This document shows, in pieces, positions 37,505 to 45,964 of a stretch of DNA of 64,000 nucleotides. Made by a program: the position numbers and the translations under genes. The DNA comes from Pararobbsia silviterrae (GTDB taxonomy: Bacteria > Pseudomonadota > Gammaproteobacteria > Burkholderiales > Burkholderiaceae). Under the pieces are notes generated by a model. It did no database searches, was not told where the DNA came from, and was given only the letters and a program-made list of their open reading frames with translations. Location: contig NZ_RBZU01000002.1 of assembly GCF_003628125.1 (NCBI RefSeq), positions 556,891-620,890 of the forward strand, written 5' to 3'. Numbering within the stretch: the first letter of the stretch is position 1; each line of letters opens with the position of its first letter.

Positions 37505-38545
37505 ATGCGCAAATTGATGTTGGTGGGTACCGCGACCACGCGGCCCGAGGCGATTGGCTCGTTGTTCAGGTCCGAAGGCGACGGCGAGTGGCAACAGGTC
37601 AGCGACATTCCTTCCGACGCGTCGGTCCAGGCAATCACACCGCATCCGACGCGCGAGAACGTGATTTTCCTGGCCACCCGCAAAGGCCTGTACCGCTCCA
37701 CCGATGGTGGCGATTCGTGGCACAAACTCAATGCGGCGGAAGAGGGCGTGCCGTTCTGGAGCGTGGTAGTGAGCCCGCACGATCCGGACGTGCTCATCGC
37801 CGGCACGTCGCCGGTCGGCTTCTATCGCAGCGACGACGGCGGCGACACCTGGCGCAAATGCAAGGCCGATCCTTCGGAACGCTACGCGATCTCGTTCGGC
37901 GGGTCGCGTGCGATGCGCGTCGCGTTCCATCCGACCAACCCGAAGCTGCTGTATGCCGTGGCGGAAATCAACGGCCTCTTCGTCAGCGAGGACGGCGGGG
38001 AGAGCTGGCGCGGTGAATCGCGCGGCCTGTCCGTGCTCGCGGCGATGCCCCATTTGAAGAACACCGAACTGACCGACGATGATACGGAGGGCATGTTCGA
38101 CGCGCACGCGGTGTCGACCACATCGAGCCGCCCGGACTCGATCTTCTATATCTGCCGCATGGGGATCTTCGAGAGCGACGACGGCGGCAAGACTTTCCGC
38201 GACCTCGAAGTCGGCAAATACGCGCCGTTTTCCTATTCACGGGAATGCCGATTCGTGTTCGGTGAACCGCGCAAGATGTATGCGTGTTTCAGCATCTCCT
38301 CGCGCAGTACCGCCGGCGCGCTCTACGGCAGCGATGACCTGGGCGAGACCTGGTATCGCGCCGACTCGCAGATCCAGGCGCGCAGCACGATGATGGGCTT
38401 CGGCACGCACGTGAGCGATCCGAACGGCGTCATCACGGTCACGCGAGGCGGTCAGGTCTTCTGCACCACGGACGGCAGCAAGACATGGACCGAAAAACAA
38501 TTGCCGGCCAATGCGGGTGACGCATTCTGCGGCGCGATTCTTTAA
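37505..38545 (+). CDS. Six-Asp-box beta-propeller protein (BNR/sialidase-like fold)
   Basis: A 346-residue protein; GGAGG 4 bases before the ATG at 37505 fixes the start. Six Asp-box motifs (S-x-D-x-G-x-x-W) are seen in order: YRSTDGGDSWHK, YRSDDGGDTWRK, FVSEDGGESWRG, FESDDGGKTFRD, YGSDDLGETWYR and FCTTDGSKTWTE. These mark the blades of a six- or seven-bladed propeller. There is no signal peptide and no clear sialidase Arg triad, so glycosidase activity is doubtful. It is the first gene of a catabolic operon and is followed 19 bases later by an HpcH/HpaI aldolase gene; a sensor, lactonase-like or scaffold role is possible. Confidence 0.8.
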   Translation: MRKLMLVGTATTRPEAIGSLFRSEGDGEWQQVSDIPSDASVQAITPHPTRENVIFLATRKGLYRSTDGGDSWHKLNAAEEGVPFWSVVVSPHDPDVLIAGTSPVGFYRSDDGGDTWRKCKADPSERYAISFGGSRAMRVAFHPTNPKLLYAVAEINGLFVSEDGGESWRGESRGLSVLAAMPHLKNTELTDDDTEGMFDAHAVSTTSSRPDSIFYICRMGIFESDDGGKTFRDLEVGKYAPFSYSRECRFVFGEPRKMYACFSISSRSTAGALYGSDDLGETWYRADSQIQARSTMMGFGTHVSDPNGVITVTRGGQVFCTTDGSKTWTEKQLPANAGDAFCGAIL

Positions 38546-38564
38546 GACGGCGGGGCCGAACGAC

Positions 38565-39425
38565 ATGGCAGAACGACTCAACGGCGTGATCCGCGCGCTC
38601 GAAACCGGACGCGGCATCGCATTCACTTCCTTTATTCAGGCCGAGATCGAAAACGCGGTCAGCTTCGCTCAGTCATCGAACGACGGCGTCGTGTTCGAAA
38701 TGGAGCACACGCCCTGGGACATCGCCGCGCTGCGCAACGCCATGCAGTTCCTGCTGCTGCGCCAACGCATCGTTCAGGCGGGAACCCTGGCCTGCCAGAT
38801 GACGCCGATCGTGCGCATTCCGCCGAGCGGCAGCGAAATGAACCAGTGGTTCGCGAAGCAGGCGCTCGATCTCGGCGCCTACGGCATCGTGTGGCCGCGC
38901 ATCAGCACGCCCGAGCAGGCCTATAACGCGGTCGCGGCGTGCCGCTATCCGCGACTGCCCCGCGCGCCGCTCTACGAGCCGGCCGGCCTGCGCGGCGACG
39001 CACCGATGCCCGCTGCGCGCTACTGGGGCCTGTCGCAGCAGGAGTATTACCGCAAGGCCGACGTCTGGCCGCTTGCGCCCGAAGGCGAGATTCTCGTCAC
39101 GCTGATGATCGAGGACGTTGCCGCGATCGAGAATCTCGAAGAGATGGTCAAGCGCGTGCCGGGTATCGGCGTGCTGCTGATCGGCGAGGGCGACCTCACG
39201 CAGGAACTGGGCTGCCCGCGCCAATACGACAACCCGGAACTGCTGCGTCTGATGGACCACGTGCGCGAGATCGGCAAGGCGTTCAACATTCCGGTGGGCC
39301 ACCCGCACGTCAACGAGCACAACGTGGCTGACGTGATCGAGCAGGGCTACCGTTTTCTGATGACGTTCCCGAAACGAGACTTCTCGGCACTCGACAAGGG
39401 CCGCCAACTCGCGGGCCGTGTCTGA
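38565..39425 (+). CDS. HpcH/HpaI-family aldolase
   Basis: A 286-residue member of the class II pyruvate/oxaloacetate aldolase family (HpaI, citrate-lyase beta-like). Visible features are an IQAEIENAVSFAQSSNDGVVFEMEHTPWD stretch split around the DxVxxDxEH-type core, VRIPPSG (substrate loop Arg), LDLGAYGIVWPRISTPEQA (metal and pyruvate binding) and LLIGEGDLTQELG. The first acidic metal ligand is in the LMIEDVAAIENLEE helix. These enzymes cleave 4-hydroxy-2-oxo acids to pyruvate and an aldehyde or oxo acid, the last step of meta-cleavage pathways. The next genes include a LigJ-like hydratase, so it could cleave 4-carboxy-4-hydroxy-2-oxoadipate. Confidence 0.85.
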   Translation: MAERLNGVIRALETGRGIAFTSFIQAEIENAVSFAQSSNDGVVFEMEHTPWDIAALRNAMQFLLLRQRIVQAGTLACQMTPIVRIPPSGSEMNQWFAKQALDLGAYGIVWPRISTPEQAYNAVAACRYPRLPRAPLYEPAGLRGDAPMPAARYWGLSQQEYYRKADVWPLAPEGEILVTLMIEDVAAIENLEEMVKRVPGIGVLLIGEGDLTQELGCPRQYDNPELLRLMDHVREIGKAFNIPVGHPHVNEHNVADVIEQGYRFLMTFPKRDFSALDKGRQLAGRV

Positions 39426-39451
39426 ACGGACGCCCAATACGAATACTCACT

Positions 39452-40393
39452 ATGACTGAAAAGCTTTCCATCGTCCTTGGCCGCCACGGACAGGTTGAAG
39501 ATCTGCGTAACGGCGCCGTCAAGGTGGAAGGCGTCGAGCTCGACTTCGTCGAGATCCGACGCATGCCCGACGCGTATCGCAGCATGGCGCGCAATCAGCC
39601 CTACGAAATCTGCGAGATGGCGCCCACGTCGTACTTGATGGCCGTCGCGGCCGGTGCACCGATCACCGCGCTCGCTTTGCCCATGACGCGGCGCTTTCGC
39701 CACGCCGGACTGCAGCGGCTCAAGGAATCGCCGATTCGGGAGCCGCGCGAGCTCGAGGGCGGCGCGATCGGCGTGCGTGCCTACTCGGTCACGGCAGCGG
39801 TCTGGACGCGCGGCATTCTCGCCGACGAGTACGGCGTCGATTTCGACAAGGTGACGTGGTTCACCGAGGAAGACGAGAACGTCGAAAGCTTCGTGCCGCC
39901 GGCCAACGTACGGCGCGCCGCGAGCGACACGTCGCTCGCGCAGATGCTGCAGGCCGGCGACTTGAGTGCGGCGTTCGGCGGGCTCGCGGGCGTGGGTGCC
40001 GAGCTGGACGAGCGTCTGGTCGACCTCGTCGACGACGCCCCGGCCCGGGAGGCCGACTGGTATCGGCGCACCGGCATCTATCCGCTGCACGGCGTCATCG
40101 TGGTGCGTAACGATGTGCTCGCGCGCATGCCCGAATTGCCGCAACGCCTGTACGCGGCCTTCACCGAAGCGAAGGAGCGCTATCTGACACGCATGCGCAG
40201 CGGCGCGGCGGACGAGGCCGAGGACAAGCGCTATCGGCGGCTGTCGTCGCTCGTCGGCGACCCGCTGCCTTATGGGCTCGAACAGAATGCGCCGTCTTTC
40301 GAAGCGCTCGTTCGCTATGCGCATACGCAGCGTCTGATTCCGAGCCGTCCCGCGATCGCGTCGGTTTTTCTCGATCCGGCCGTCACCGCGTAA
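39452..40393 (+). CDS. Pht5/NMT1-like protein (periplasmic-binding-protein fold, no signal peptide)
   Basis: A 313-residue protein of the group annotated either as ABC substrate-binding protein or as 4,5-dihydroxyphthalate decarboxylase. Segments such as LSIVLGRHGQVEDLRNGAVKVEGVELDF, CEMAPTSYLMAVAAG, ITALALPMTRRFRHAGLQ, IGVRAYSVTAAVWTRGIL and DWYRRTGIYPLHGVIVVRND fit the family. The N-terminus is polar, with no signal peptide or lipobox, and no ABC permease or ATPase gene is near. A cytoplasmic enzyme, perhaps a decarboxylase of a hydroxylated aromatic acid, is therefore more likely than a transporter subunit. It shares the ALKTGAVKVEGAELD-type motif with the gene at 48207. Confidence 0.75.
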   Translation: MTEKLSIVLGRHGQVEDLRNGAVKVEGVELDFVEIRRMPDAYRSMARNQPYEICEMAPTSYLMAVAAGAPITALALPMTRRFRHAGLQRLKESPIREPRELEGGAIGVRAYSVTAAVWTRGILADEYGVDFDKVTWFTEEDENVESFVPPANVRRAASDTSLAQMLQAGDLSAAFGGLAGVGAELDERLVDLVDDAPAREADWYRRTGIYPLHGVIVVRNDVLARMPELPQRLYAAFTEAKERYLTRMRSGAADEAEDKRYRRLSSLVGDPLPYGLEQNAPSFEALVRYAHTQRLIPSRPAIASVFLDPAVTA

Positions 40394-40596
40394 CCCCGCA
40401 TGCCGTTCGAGACACACGATGCATCCGTTTCGAACGCGCGCCTTCCCGACGATGCCGGGCGTCTGCCCGCCATGGCGATGGCGTGCGTGACGACACCGGT
40501 CAAATGCCGCCCGAGCGCATATCAAGCGGGCCATGCCCGTTCCCGCGCTAGACCGCTCGCCGCGCATTCCTTATTCAACGAACCAGGTAGCGCTTC

Positions 40597-41607
40597 ATGA
40601 TCATCGATTGTCACGGTCACTTCACGACGGTTCCCAAAACGCTGCATGAATGGCGGCGCAAACAGCTCGAACACGCCGGCGCGGTGTACGGTGCGCCGCT
40701 CGAAATCAGCGACGACGAACTGCGCGAAGCGCTCGAAAACGGCCAATTGAAGGCCCAGCGCGAACGCGGACTCGACCTCACGCTGTTCTCGCCGATCGCG
40801 GGCCAGATGGGGCATCACCTCGGCACGCTCGAGCAGGGCATCGAATGGGCGCGCGTGTGCAATGACCTGATCCACCGCGTGGTCAAGCTCTATCCGGACA
40901 ATTTCACGGGCGTGTGCCAATTGCCGCAAGCGCCGGGCAAGGACGTCAGCGCCTGCGTGGCGGAGCTCGAGCGCTGCGTGAAGGAACTGCGATTCGTGGG
41001 CTGCAATCTGAACCCGGACCCCTCCGGCGGCTATTGGACGGACCCGCCGCTCACCGATCGGCACTACTACCCGCTCTACGAAAAGATGGTCGAGCTCGAC
41101 GTGCCGGCCATGATCCACGTGAGCAGCTCGTGCAATCCCTGCTTCCACCACGTCGGCGCGCATTATTTGAACGGCGATACCACGGCGTTCATGCAGTTCC
41201 TGCTTGCGCCGCAATTGTTCAAGGACTTCCCGACACTGCGTTTCGTCATTCCGCACGGCGGCGGCGCGGTGCCGTACCACTGGGGACGCTACCGCGGCCT
41301 CGCGCAGGACATGGGTTTCGTGGCGCTCGAAGAGGGTCTCATGAACAACATCTTCTTCGACACGTGCGTGTATCACCAGTCGGGCGTCAACCTGCTCACG
41401 GAAGTCGTGCCGCACAAGAACATTCTGTTCGGCTCGGAGATGATCGGCGCGGTGAAGGGGATCGACCCGCGCACCGGCCACGCCTACGACGACACAAAAC
41501 GCTACGTCACGGCCACGCCGCACCTGTGCCGCGAGCACCGCCACGACGTGTTCTTCAATAACGCGCTCAGCGTGTATCCCGGCTTGAAGTACCGCTGCCA
41601 GGACTGA
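40597..41607 (+). CDS. ligJ: 4-Oxalomesaconate hydratase, LigJ-like (amidohydrolase superfamily)
   Basis: A 336-residue protein closely matching LigJ of the protocatechuate 4,5-cleavage pathway as I recall it: MIIDCHGHFTT, LKISDDELR-like start, CNLNPDPSGGYWTDPPL, MVELDVPAMIHVSSSCN, HYLNGDTTAFMQ, RFVIPHGGGAVPYHWGRYRG, NNIFFDTCVYHQSG and LFGSEMIGAVKGIDPRTG. The zinc ligands come from HGH at residues 6-8, His of MIHVS and the HGGGAVPYHW segment. It hydrates 4-oxalomesaconate to 4-carboxy-4-hydroxy-2-oxoadipate. The HpaI-type aldolase upstream could then split the product to pyruvate and oxaloacetate. A related substrate is possible. Confidence 0.85.
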   Translation: MIIDCHGHFTTVPKTLHEWRRKQLEHAGAVYGAPLEISDDELREALENGQLKAQRERGLDLTLFSPIAGQMGHHLGTLEQGIEWARVCNDLIHRVVKLYPDNFTGVCQLPQAPGKDVSACVAELERCVKELRFVGCNLNPDPSGGYWTDPPLTDRHYYPLYEKMVELDVPAMIHVSSSCNPCFHHVGAHYLNGDTTAFMQFLLAPQLFKDFPTLRFVIPHGGGAVPYHWGRYRGLAQDMGFVALEEGLMNNIFFDTCVYHQSGVNLLTEVVPHKNILFGSEMIGAVKGIDPRTGHAYDDTKRYVTATPHLCREHRHDVFFNNALSVYPGLKYRCQD

Positions 41608-41634
41608 CCCGAAGCACGAAGCGAGAGAAAGCAC

Positions 41635-42414
41635 ATGGATCTTGGAATGGCTGGAAAGACGGCGCTCGTCTGCGCCTCATCACGGGGGCTCGGCCTCGCC
41701 TGCGCCACGGCGCTCGCTCGCGAGGGTTGCCGTGTCTATATCAACGGACGTCATGCCGACGCGCTGGAGGCCGCCGCGCAGCGTATCGAGGCCGCGACGG
41801 GCAAGCGGCCGCAGGTCGTCGTCGCGGATCTGAATACCGAGGCGGGGCGCGAGGCGCTTGTCGCGGCGTGCCCGGAGCCCGATATTCTCGTGAACAACAA
41901 CGCGGGGCCGGAGCCGGGCAAGATCGCCGACTGGAGCCGCGAAGACTGGCTCGCGGCGGTGGAGGGCAATATGCTCGCGCCGATTTTCCTGATCAAGCAC
42001 TACGTGCCGGGGATGCGTGCGCGCAAGTTCGGCCGCATCGTCAATATCACGTCGGCCATGGTGAAATCGCCGAGCGCGACGATGGGGCTGTCCGCCGCCG
42101 TGCGGGCCGGCGTGACCGCGCTGAGCAAGTCCGTGCAGCGCGATTCCGTGGTCGATAACGTGACGATCAACAACATGCTGCCCGAGCGGTTCGATACGGA
42201 TCGGCAGCGGTATATGGCGGACCGGATGTCCAAGAAGGAGGGCATCACGGTCGCCGAGGCCAAGCAGCGTATTGCCGCGACGATTGCCGCCAAGCGTCTG
42301 GGCGACCCCGAGGAGTTCGGCGACGCCTGCGCCTTCTTGTGCAGCGCGCAGGCGGGCTTTATCTCCGGACAGAACCTGCAACTCGACGGCGGCTCCTATG
42401 CCGGCCTCGTCTAA
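41635..42414 (+). CDS. Atypical short-chain dehydrogenase/reductase
   Basis: A 259-residue Rossmann-fold protein 27 bases after the ligJ-like gene. Cofactor motifs are present: ALVCASSRGLGLA near the N-terminus, VADLN, and ILVNNNAGP at about 84-91, plus the C-terminal GQNLQLDGGSY. The catalytic Ser is at about 140 (VNITSA), but the YxxxK active-site pair is missing: the position reads GLSAAVRAGVTALSK. This LS..xRAG pattern is shared with a subgroup of SDR proteins annotated as 3-oxoacyl-ACP reductase-like that lack the Tyr. It may reduce by another mechanism or bind NAD(P) without classical chemistry. It belongs to the catabolic operon. Confidence 0.85.
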   Translation: MDLGMAGKTALVCASSRGLGLACATALAREGCRVYINGRHADALEAAAQRIEAATGKRPQVVVADLNTEAGREALVAACPEPDILVNNNAGPEPGKIADWSREDWLAAVEGNMLAPIFLIKHYVPGMRARKFGRIVNITSAMVKSPSATMGLSAAVRAGVTALSKSVQRDSVVDNVTINNMLPERFDTDRQRYMADRMSKKEGITVAEAKQRIAATIAAKRLGDPEEFGDACAFLCSAQAGFISGQNLQLDGGSYAGLV

Positions 42415-42457
42415 CGCACACGCACCGCACACGTCACACATTCGGGGGAGATTTTCG

Positions 42458-43315
42458 ATGAAATACGCGAGCTTTTCGGTTCATGGCCGCGATACGTACG
42501 GCATCATCGACGGCGATCAAGTGGTCGATCTCGGCGCGCGCCTTGGCGCCGAGTACCCCACGCTCAAGGCGCTTTGCGCCGCCGGCCTGCCGCCCGAAGC
42601 GGCACGAGCGGCGGAGGGGCAGGCCGATCACGCGCTGAGCGACATCACGTTTTTACCGCCCATTGCCGACCCGACGCATATCTGGTGTCTCGCGCTCAAC
42701 TACGTGGAGCACCACAATGAAGTACAGAGCGCCGGACGCGTGCAGGAACTGCCCAAGCAGCCGGCGCTCTTCGCGCGCGTCAGCGATTCGCTGGCGGCGC
42801 ACGGTCAGCCGCTGCGCCATCCGGGCGTTTCCGAACAATTCGACTTCGAAGGCGAACTCGTCGTCGTGATCGGCAAGCCGGGCTACCGCGTCAAAGCGGA
42901 AAACGCCTTCGATCACGTGGCGGGCTATACGATCATGAACGAGGGCAGCGTGCGCGACTGGCAATTCCACACACGCCAGATCACGCCCGGAAAAAATTTC
43001 TACCAGAGCGGCGCGATCGGTCCCTGGATCGTGCCGCGCGATGAAGTGGGCGACGTCGAATCGCTGCGCATCCAGACGCGGCTCAACGGTCAGCTCATGC
43101 AGGACGATACCGTGGCCAGCATGGTGCATAAAATCCCGCGCTTCATCGAGTACGTTTCATCGATTGCGCCGCTGTGCCCCGGCGACATTCTTGCTACGGG
43201 CACGCCGAGCGGCGTGGGCTTTTCGCGTAAACCGCCTGTTTTCATGAAGCCCGGCGACGCCTGCGAGATCACGATCGACCGTATCGGCACGTTGCGAAAT
43301 CGCGTGACTGAGTAG
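42458..43315 (+). CDS. Fumarylacetoacetate hydrolase (FAH) family protein
   Basis: A 285-residue protein; GGGGGAG 7 bases upstream fixes the ATG at 42458. The FAH domain is complete: HIWCLALNYVEHHNE, QPALFARVSDSLAAHG, FDFEGELVVVIGKPG (metal Glu pair), VAGYTIMNEGSVRDWQ, PGKNFYQSGAIGPWIV, LRIQTRLNGQLMQDDT and GDILATGTPSGVGFSR. The family includes fumarylpyruvate hydrolases, 2-hydroxyhepta-2,4-diene-1,7-dioate isomerases and oxaloacetate or acylpyruvate decarboxylases and hydrolases. In this operon it is a good candidate for a ring-fission product hydrolase or decarboxylase. The exact substrate cannot be decided. Confidence 0.9.
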   Translation: MKYASFSVHGRDTYGIIDGDQVVDLGARLGAEYPTLKALCAAGLPPEAARAAEGQADHALSDITFLPPIADPTHIWCLALNYVEHHNEVQSAGRVQELPKQPALFARVSDSLAAHGQPLRHPGVSEQFDFEGELVVVIGKPGYRVKAENAFDHVAGYTIMNEGSVRDWQFHTRQITPGKNFYQSGAIGPWIVPRDEVGDVESLRIQTRLNGQLMQDDTVASMVHKIPRFIEYVSSIAPLCPGDILATGTPSGVGFSRKPPVFMKPGDACEITIDRIGTLRNRVTE

Positions 43316-43383
43316 GATACCGGGTCGCGTCGGGCCGGGGTCGTGTGCTATATGAAAGCATCCCCGTTACAGGAAGAATCGAC

Positions 43384-44727
43384 ATGACATCGCCCGTCGC
43401 GTCCCACGTCGACCCGAAGGAAACCGCGCCGGAGCAGCCCAGCCTCTGGCAAATGCGCGTGTTCGAAGCGGTGGCGCGGCACGAGAATGTCACGCAGGCC
43501 TCGCGTGAGCTGCTGCGTTCGCAACCGGCCACGACCTTGTCGCTCTCCGCGTTTGAAGGTCTACTCGGCGTCAGCCTTTTCGAAAGCTCCACCACAGGCA
43601 CGTACCTGACGCCGGCGGGCATCGCCGCCCTGGTCAGAATCCGCAGGATCCTCAAGGCGGCCGAGGATGCCGTGGCGCAGATCGGCAGCACGCGTCACGT
43701 TGCGCCGCTCGCGCTCGCCGTCGGCATCACGCGGACGCAGATGCGCAGCCTGATTGCCATCGAGGAATGCGGATCGTTTCGCGCGGCGGCCCGCCTGCTC
43801 GGCATTACCGAGGCATCACTGCAGCGCGCGGCGCGCACACTCGAGCAGAATCTCGGTGCGCAGCTCTACCGGCGCACGGCCTTGGGCGTGACGACCTCGG
43901 ACACGGGCAAGGAATTCGCCCGGTGTCTGAAATCGGTGGTCGACCAGATCACGGCCATGGTCGATGCGCTCAACGTCTACGACGTGCCGAAAGAGCGCTG
44001 TGTGACGGTCGGCGTCTTGATGCTCGACCCCTCGATCCTGATCGTGAGCGCGATCCGCGAAGTCAGCGCGCAGTTCCCCGACATGCGCGTCGTCGTGATC
44101 AACGGTACCTACGATCAATTGCTGACCAAGCTGCTGCGCGGCGAGATCGATTTCATGCTCGGTGTGCTCAAGAAGCCCGATACGGCGTTCGATTTCGTCG
44201 AAGAGCCGATGTACCGCGAGCGCTACCGCGTGGTGGCCAGTTGCGATCATCCCCTGACGCGCGAGGCGTCGGTCGGTGTCGAATCGCTCAGGCGATATCA
44301 CTGGGTGCTTCCGCCGAAAAGGTCGCCGCGCCGCGAGGCATACGAGCACGTGTTTTCCGACGGTGCGCCGCCGTTCGCGAGTATCGAAACTTTTTCGCTG
44401 TCGACGATCCGCATCATGCTCGTCGACAGCGATATGTTGACCGTGCTGAGCTGGACCGAGGTTTTGAGCGAACGGCGTTTCGGCTTGCTCGTGCCGCTCA
44501 TGGTCGAGGTGCCGTGGGATGGTCCCGTGGTGGGCATCACGACCCGGCGCGAATGGACGCCAAACGAGGTCCAGGACACGTTCATGCGCAGCCTGCGCCG
44601 CCACGCGGCGGCGATCAGCGGCGAATCGCGGCCGGAGACGCCCAAGAAAAGAGGCCGCGCGGACAAGAAGCCGGGCGGCCTCGCGCGACATCCCAACGCG
44701 GAAAGTGACACCGAAAACGTCGATTGA
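43384..44727 (+). CDS. LysR-type regulator with two tandem winged-helix domains
   Basis: A 447-residue protein, about 140 residues longer than usual LysR proteins; AGGA lies 9 bases before the ATG at 43384. Two LysR HTH domains are seen. The first spans residues 21-80 (LWQMRVFEAVARHENVTQAS, then LLGVSLFE and LTPAG). The second spans about 119-178 (QMRSLIAIEECGSFRAAARLLG, then LEQNLGAQLYRR and TSDTG). An inducer-binding domain follows (about 200-410). The C-terminus is a Lys/Arg-rich tail. It lies at the end of the plus-strand catabolic operon and next to the minus-strand porin set, and probably controls one or both in response to a pathway acid. Confidence 0.9.
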   Translation: MTSPVASHVDPKETAPEQPSLWQMRVFEAVARHENVTQASRELLRSQPATTLSLSAFEGLLGVSLFESSTTGTYLTPAGIAALVRIRRILKAAEDAVAQIGSTRHVAPLALAVGITRTQMRSLIAIEECGSFRAAARLLGITEASLQRAARTLEQNLGAQLYRRTALGVTTSDTGKEFARCLKSVVDQITAMVDALNVYDVPKERCVTVGVLMLDPSILIVSAIREVSAQFPDMRVVVINGTYDQLLTKLLRGEIDFMLGVLKKPDTAFDFVEEPMYRERYRVVASCDHPLTREASVGVESLRRYHWVLPPKRSPRREAYEHVFSDGAPPFASIETFSLSTIRIMLVDSDMLTVLSWTEVLSERRFGLLVPLMVEVPWDGPVVGITTRREWTPNEVQDTFMRSLRRHAAAISGESRPETPKKRGRADKKPGGLARHPNAESDTENVD

Positions 44728-44758
44728 GCCTTGAGCCTTGAGCGTTGAGTGTTGCACC
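44724..44758 (+). repeat. Heptamer tandem repeat (TTGAGCC type), five units
   Basis: Units ttgagcc, ttgagcc, ttgagcg, ttgagtg and ttgcacc follow each other at exactly 7-base spacing, starting on the LysR stop codon. The motif resembles the TTGCAAG-type heptamers at 49351-49427, about 4.6 kb away. It is non-coding after the stop. Confidence 0.7.
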
Positions 44759-44781
44759 AACGCCGTCTCCCTGCGTCGAGT

Positions 44782-44811
44782 CACTGGCGCCATCGTGTGA
44801 CGGCGCCAGTG
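44782..44811. terminator. Bidirectional hairpin between convergent LysR and porin genes
   Basis: A perfect 10-bp stem, cactggcgcc pairing with ggcgccagtg across a 10-base loop, lies in the 91-base gap between the convergent stop codons of the LysR gene and the porin gene. A long U-run is lacking on both strands, so the strength is uncertain, but the position is ideal for termination from either side. Confidence 0.55.
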
Positions 44812-44818
44812 GCGTCTG

Positions 44819-45964
44819 CTAGAACTTCGTCATGATCCCCGATTCGATCAGCGTCTGACTATGCCCCGTCGATGGTGACGTCGTGTAGATCTGCGCGAAC
44901 GTGTCGGGTCCGCTCGCATTTTGGTAAATGCCGATCAGAAACAGCTCCGTGCGCTTCGAGAGCAGGTAGTGGCTTGCGAGATCGATCTGGTTGTAGTGCG
45001 TCGCGCGCCCGATCGAATAATCGCCGTGCGTATAGACGTACGAGACGCCCAATTCTATGAACGGCGTGACGAAATCGTACGCTGACGCTTCGAGGTTCTG
45101 CAGCCGCAGGCCTGTCGAATCGGAATAGTTGAACAGGACGTTCGTGTAGTTGCCGAGCACATGGAACGAGCCGAAATCGTAACTTCCGCCGATACCCATC
45201 ATGCGCTGCTGGTTCGTACCCGCGCCGGTGGTGCTCGTGACGAACGGCGAACTGTAGCCCCAGCTCGAACTGTCCACGGCGCCGCTCGCGGTATTCGACG
45301 GCAACGCGTTGCTCATCCGATTGAATTCCGTGAACGCCGCGCCGATCTTCATCGATCCGCGCGTGTAAGTGACCGAGCCGCTGTATCCGTTGTTGATCGC
45401 GAAATCGGTCGAGTTCGAGAACGCATAGCTGCCCGCGAACTGGAAGCCTGAGAGGACCGGCGAGGCATAGCGCACGGCATTGTTGAACCGGTCCGTGAGG
45501 AAGAGGTTGTCGTTGTCGCCGATGTGCGCGCCATATCCCGCGAAAATATTCGCTGCGGTGACGAACCACAGGGTGTTGGACATTTCTTCATATTGACGTC
45601 CCAACGTGACGGTGCCGGCCCTGTCGTTACTCAGCCCCACAAAGGCCTGGCGACCGAACATGAGGCCGCCGCTCGCGGCGCCGTTCGTGATGTTAAAGCC
45701 GTTTTCGAGCGTGAAGATGGCTTGAGTCCCGCCGCCGAGATCTTCGGAGCCGCGCAAGCCGAAGCGCGCCGGCATCATTCCGCCGTTCTGAAGGGCAAAC
45801 AGATCATGGCCCTTCGCATTGCTCACATACACGAGCGATTCGGAAAGCACGCCGTACAGCGTCACGCTGCTCTGCGCGTGCGCACTGCCCGCAACGCCGA
45901 ACAGGAGCGCCATGCTCAGACCGAGAAGGCGGATTTTCCGCGCAGAATGCTTTTTGTGCTTCAT
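44819..45964 (-). CDS. Gram-negative general porin (Burkholderia OmpC-like)
   Basis: A 381-residue trimeric porin with AAAGGAG 5 bases before its ATG. The signal peptide ends at SAHA/Q (about residue 30) and the mature start QSSVTLYGVL is the classic betaproteobacterial porin beginning. Further signatures are SRFGL-like MPARFGLRGSEDLGGG, AIFTLENGFN and FGRQAFVGLSNDRAGTVTLGRQY, and the chain ends with Phe. It forms a 16-strand barrel for diffusion of small solutes. Its position next to catabolic genes suggests uptake of the growth substrate; many of the region's genes have dedicated transport partners. Confidence 0.95.
   Translation of the reverse strand: MKHKKHSARKIRLLGLSMALLFGVAGSAHAQSSVTLYGVLSESLVYVSNAKGHDLFALQNGGMMPARFGLRGSEDLGGGTQAIFTLENGFNITNGAASGGLMFGRQAFVGLSNDRAGTVTLGRQYEEMSNTLWFVTAANIFAGYGAHIGDNDNLFLTDRFNNAVRYASPVLSGFQFAGSYAFSNSTDFAINNGYSGSVTYTRGSMKIGAAFTEFNRMSNALPSNTASGAVDSSSWGYSSPFVTSTTGAGTNQQRMMGIGGSYDFGSFHVLGNYTNVLFNYSDSTGLRLQNLEASAYDFVTPFIELGVSYVYTHGDYSIGRATHYNQIDLASHYLLSKRTELFLIGIYQNASGPDTFAQIYTTSPSTGHSQTLIESGIMTKF

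Noticed and set aside
36980..38107. Minus-strand open frame spanning the gap and the propeller gene
   Set aside because: It overlaps the six-Asp-box gene and its composition is that of an antisense frame. Only the part in the gap could hide a decayed regulator, and that is not convincing.
38565..39425. Aldolase considered as citrate lyase beta subunit
   Set aside because: Citrate lyase alpha and gamma genes are absent and the motifs are closer to HpaI-type aldolases in a meta-cleavage context.
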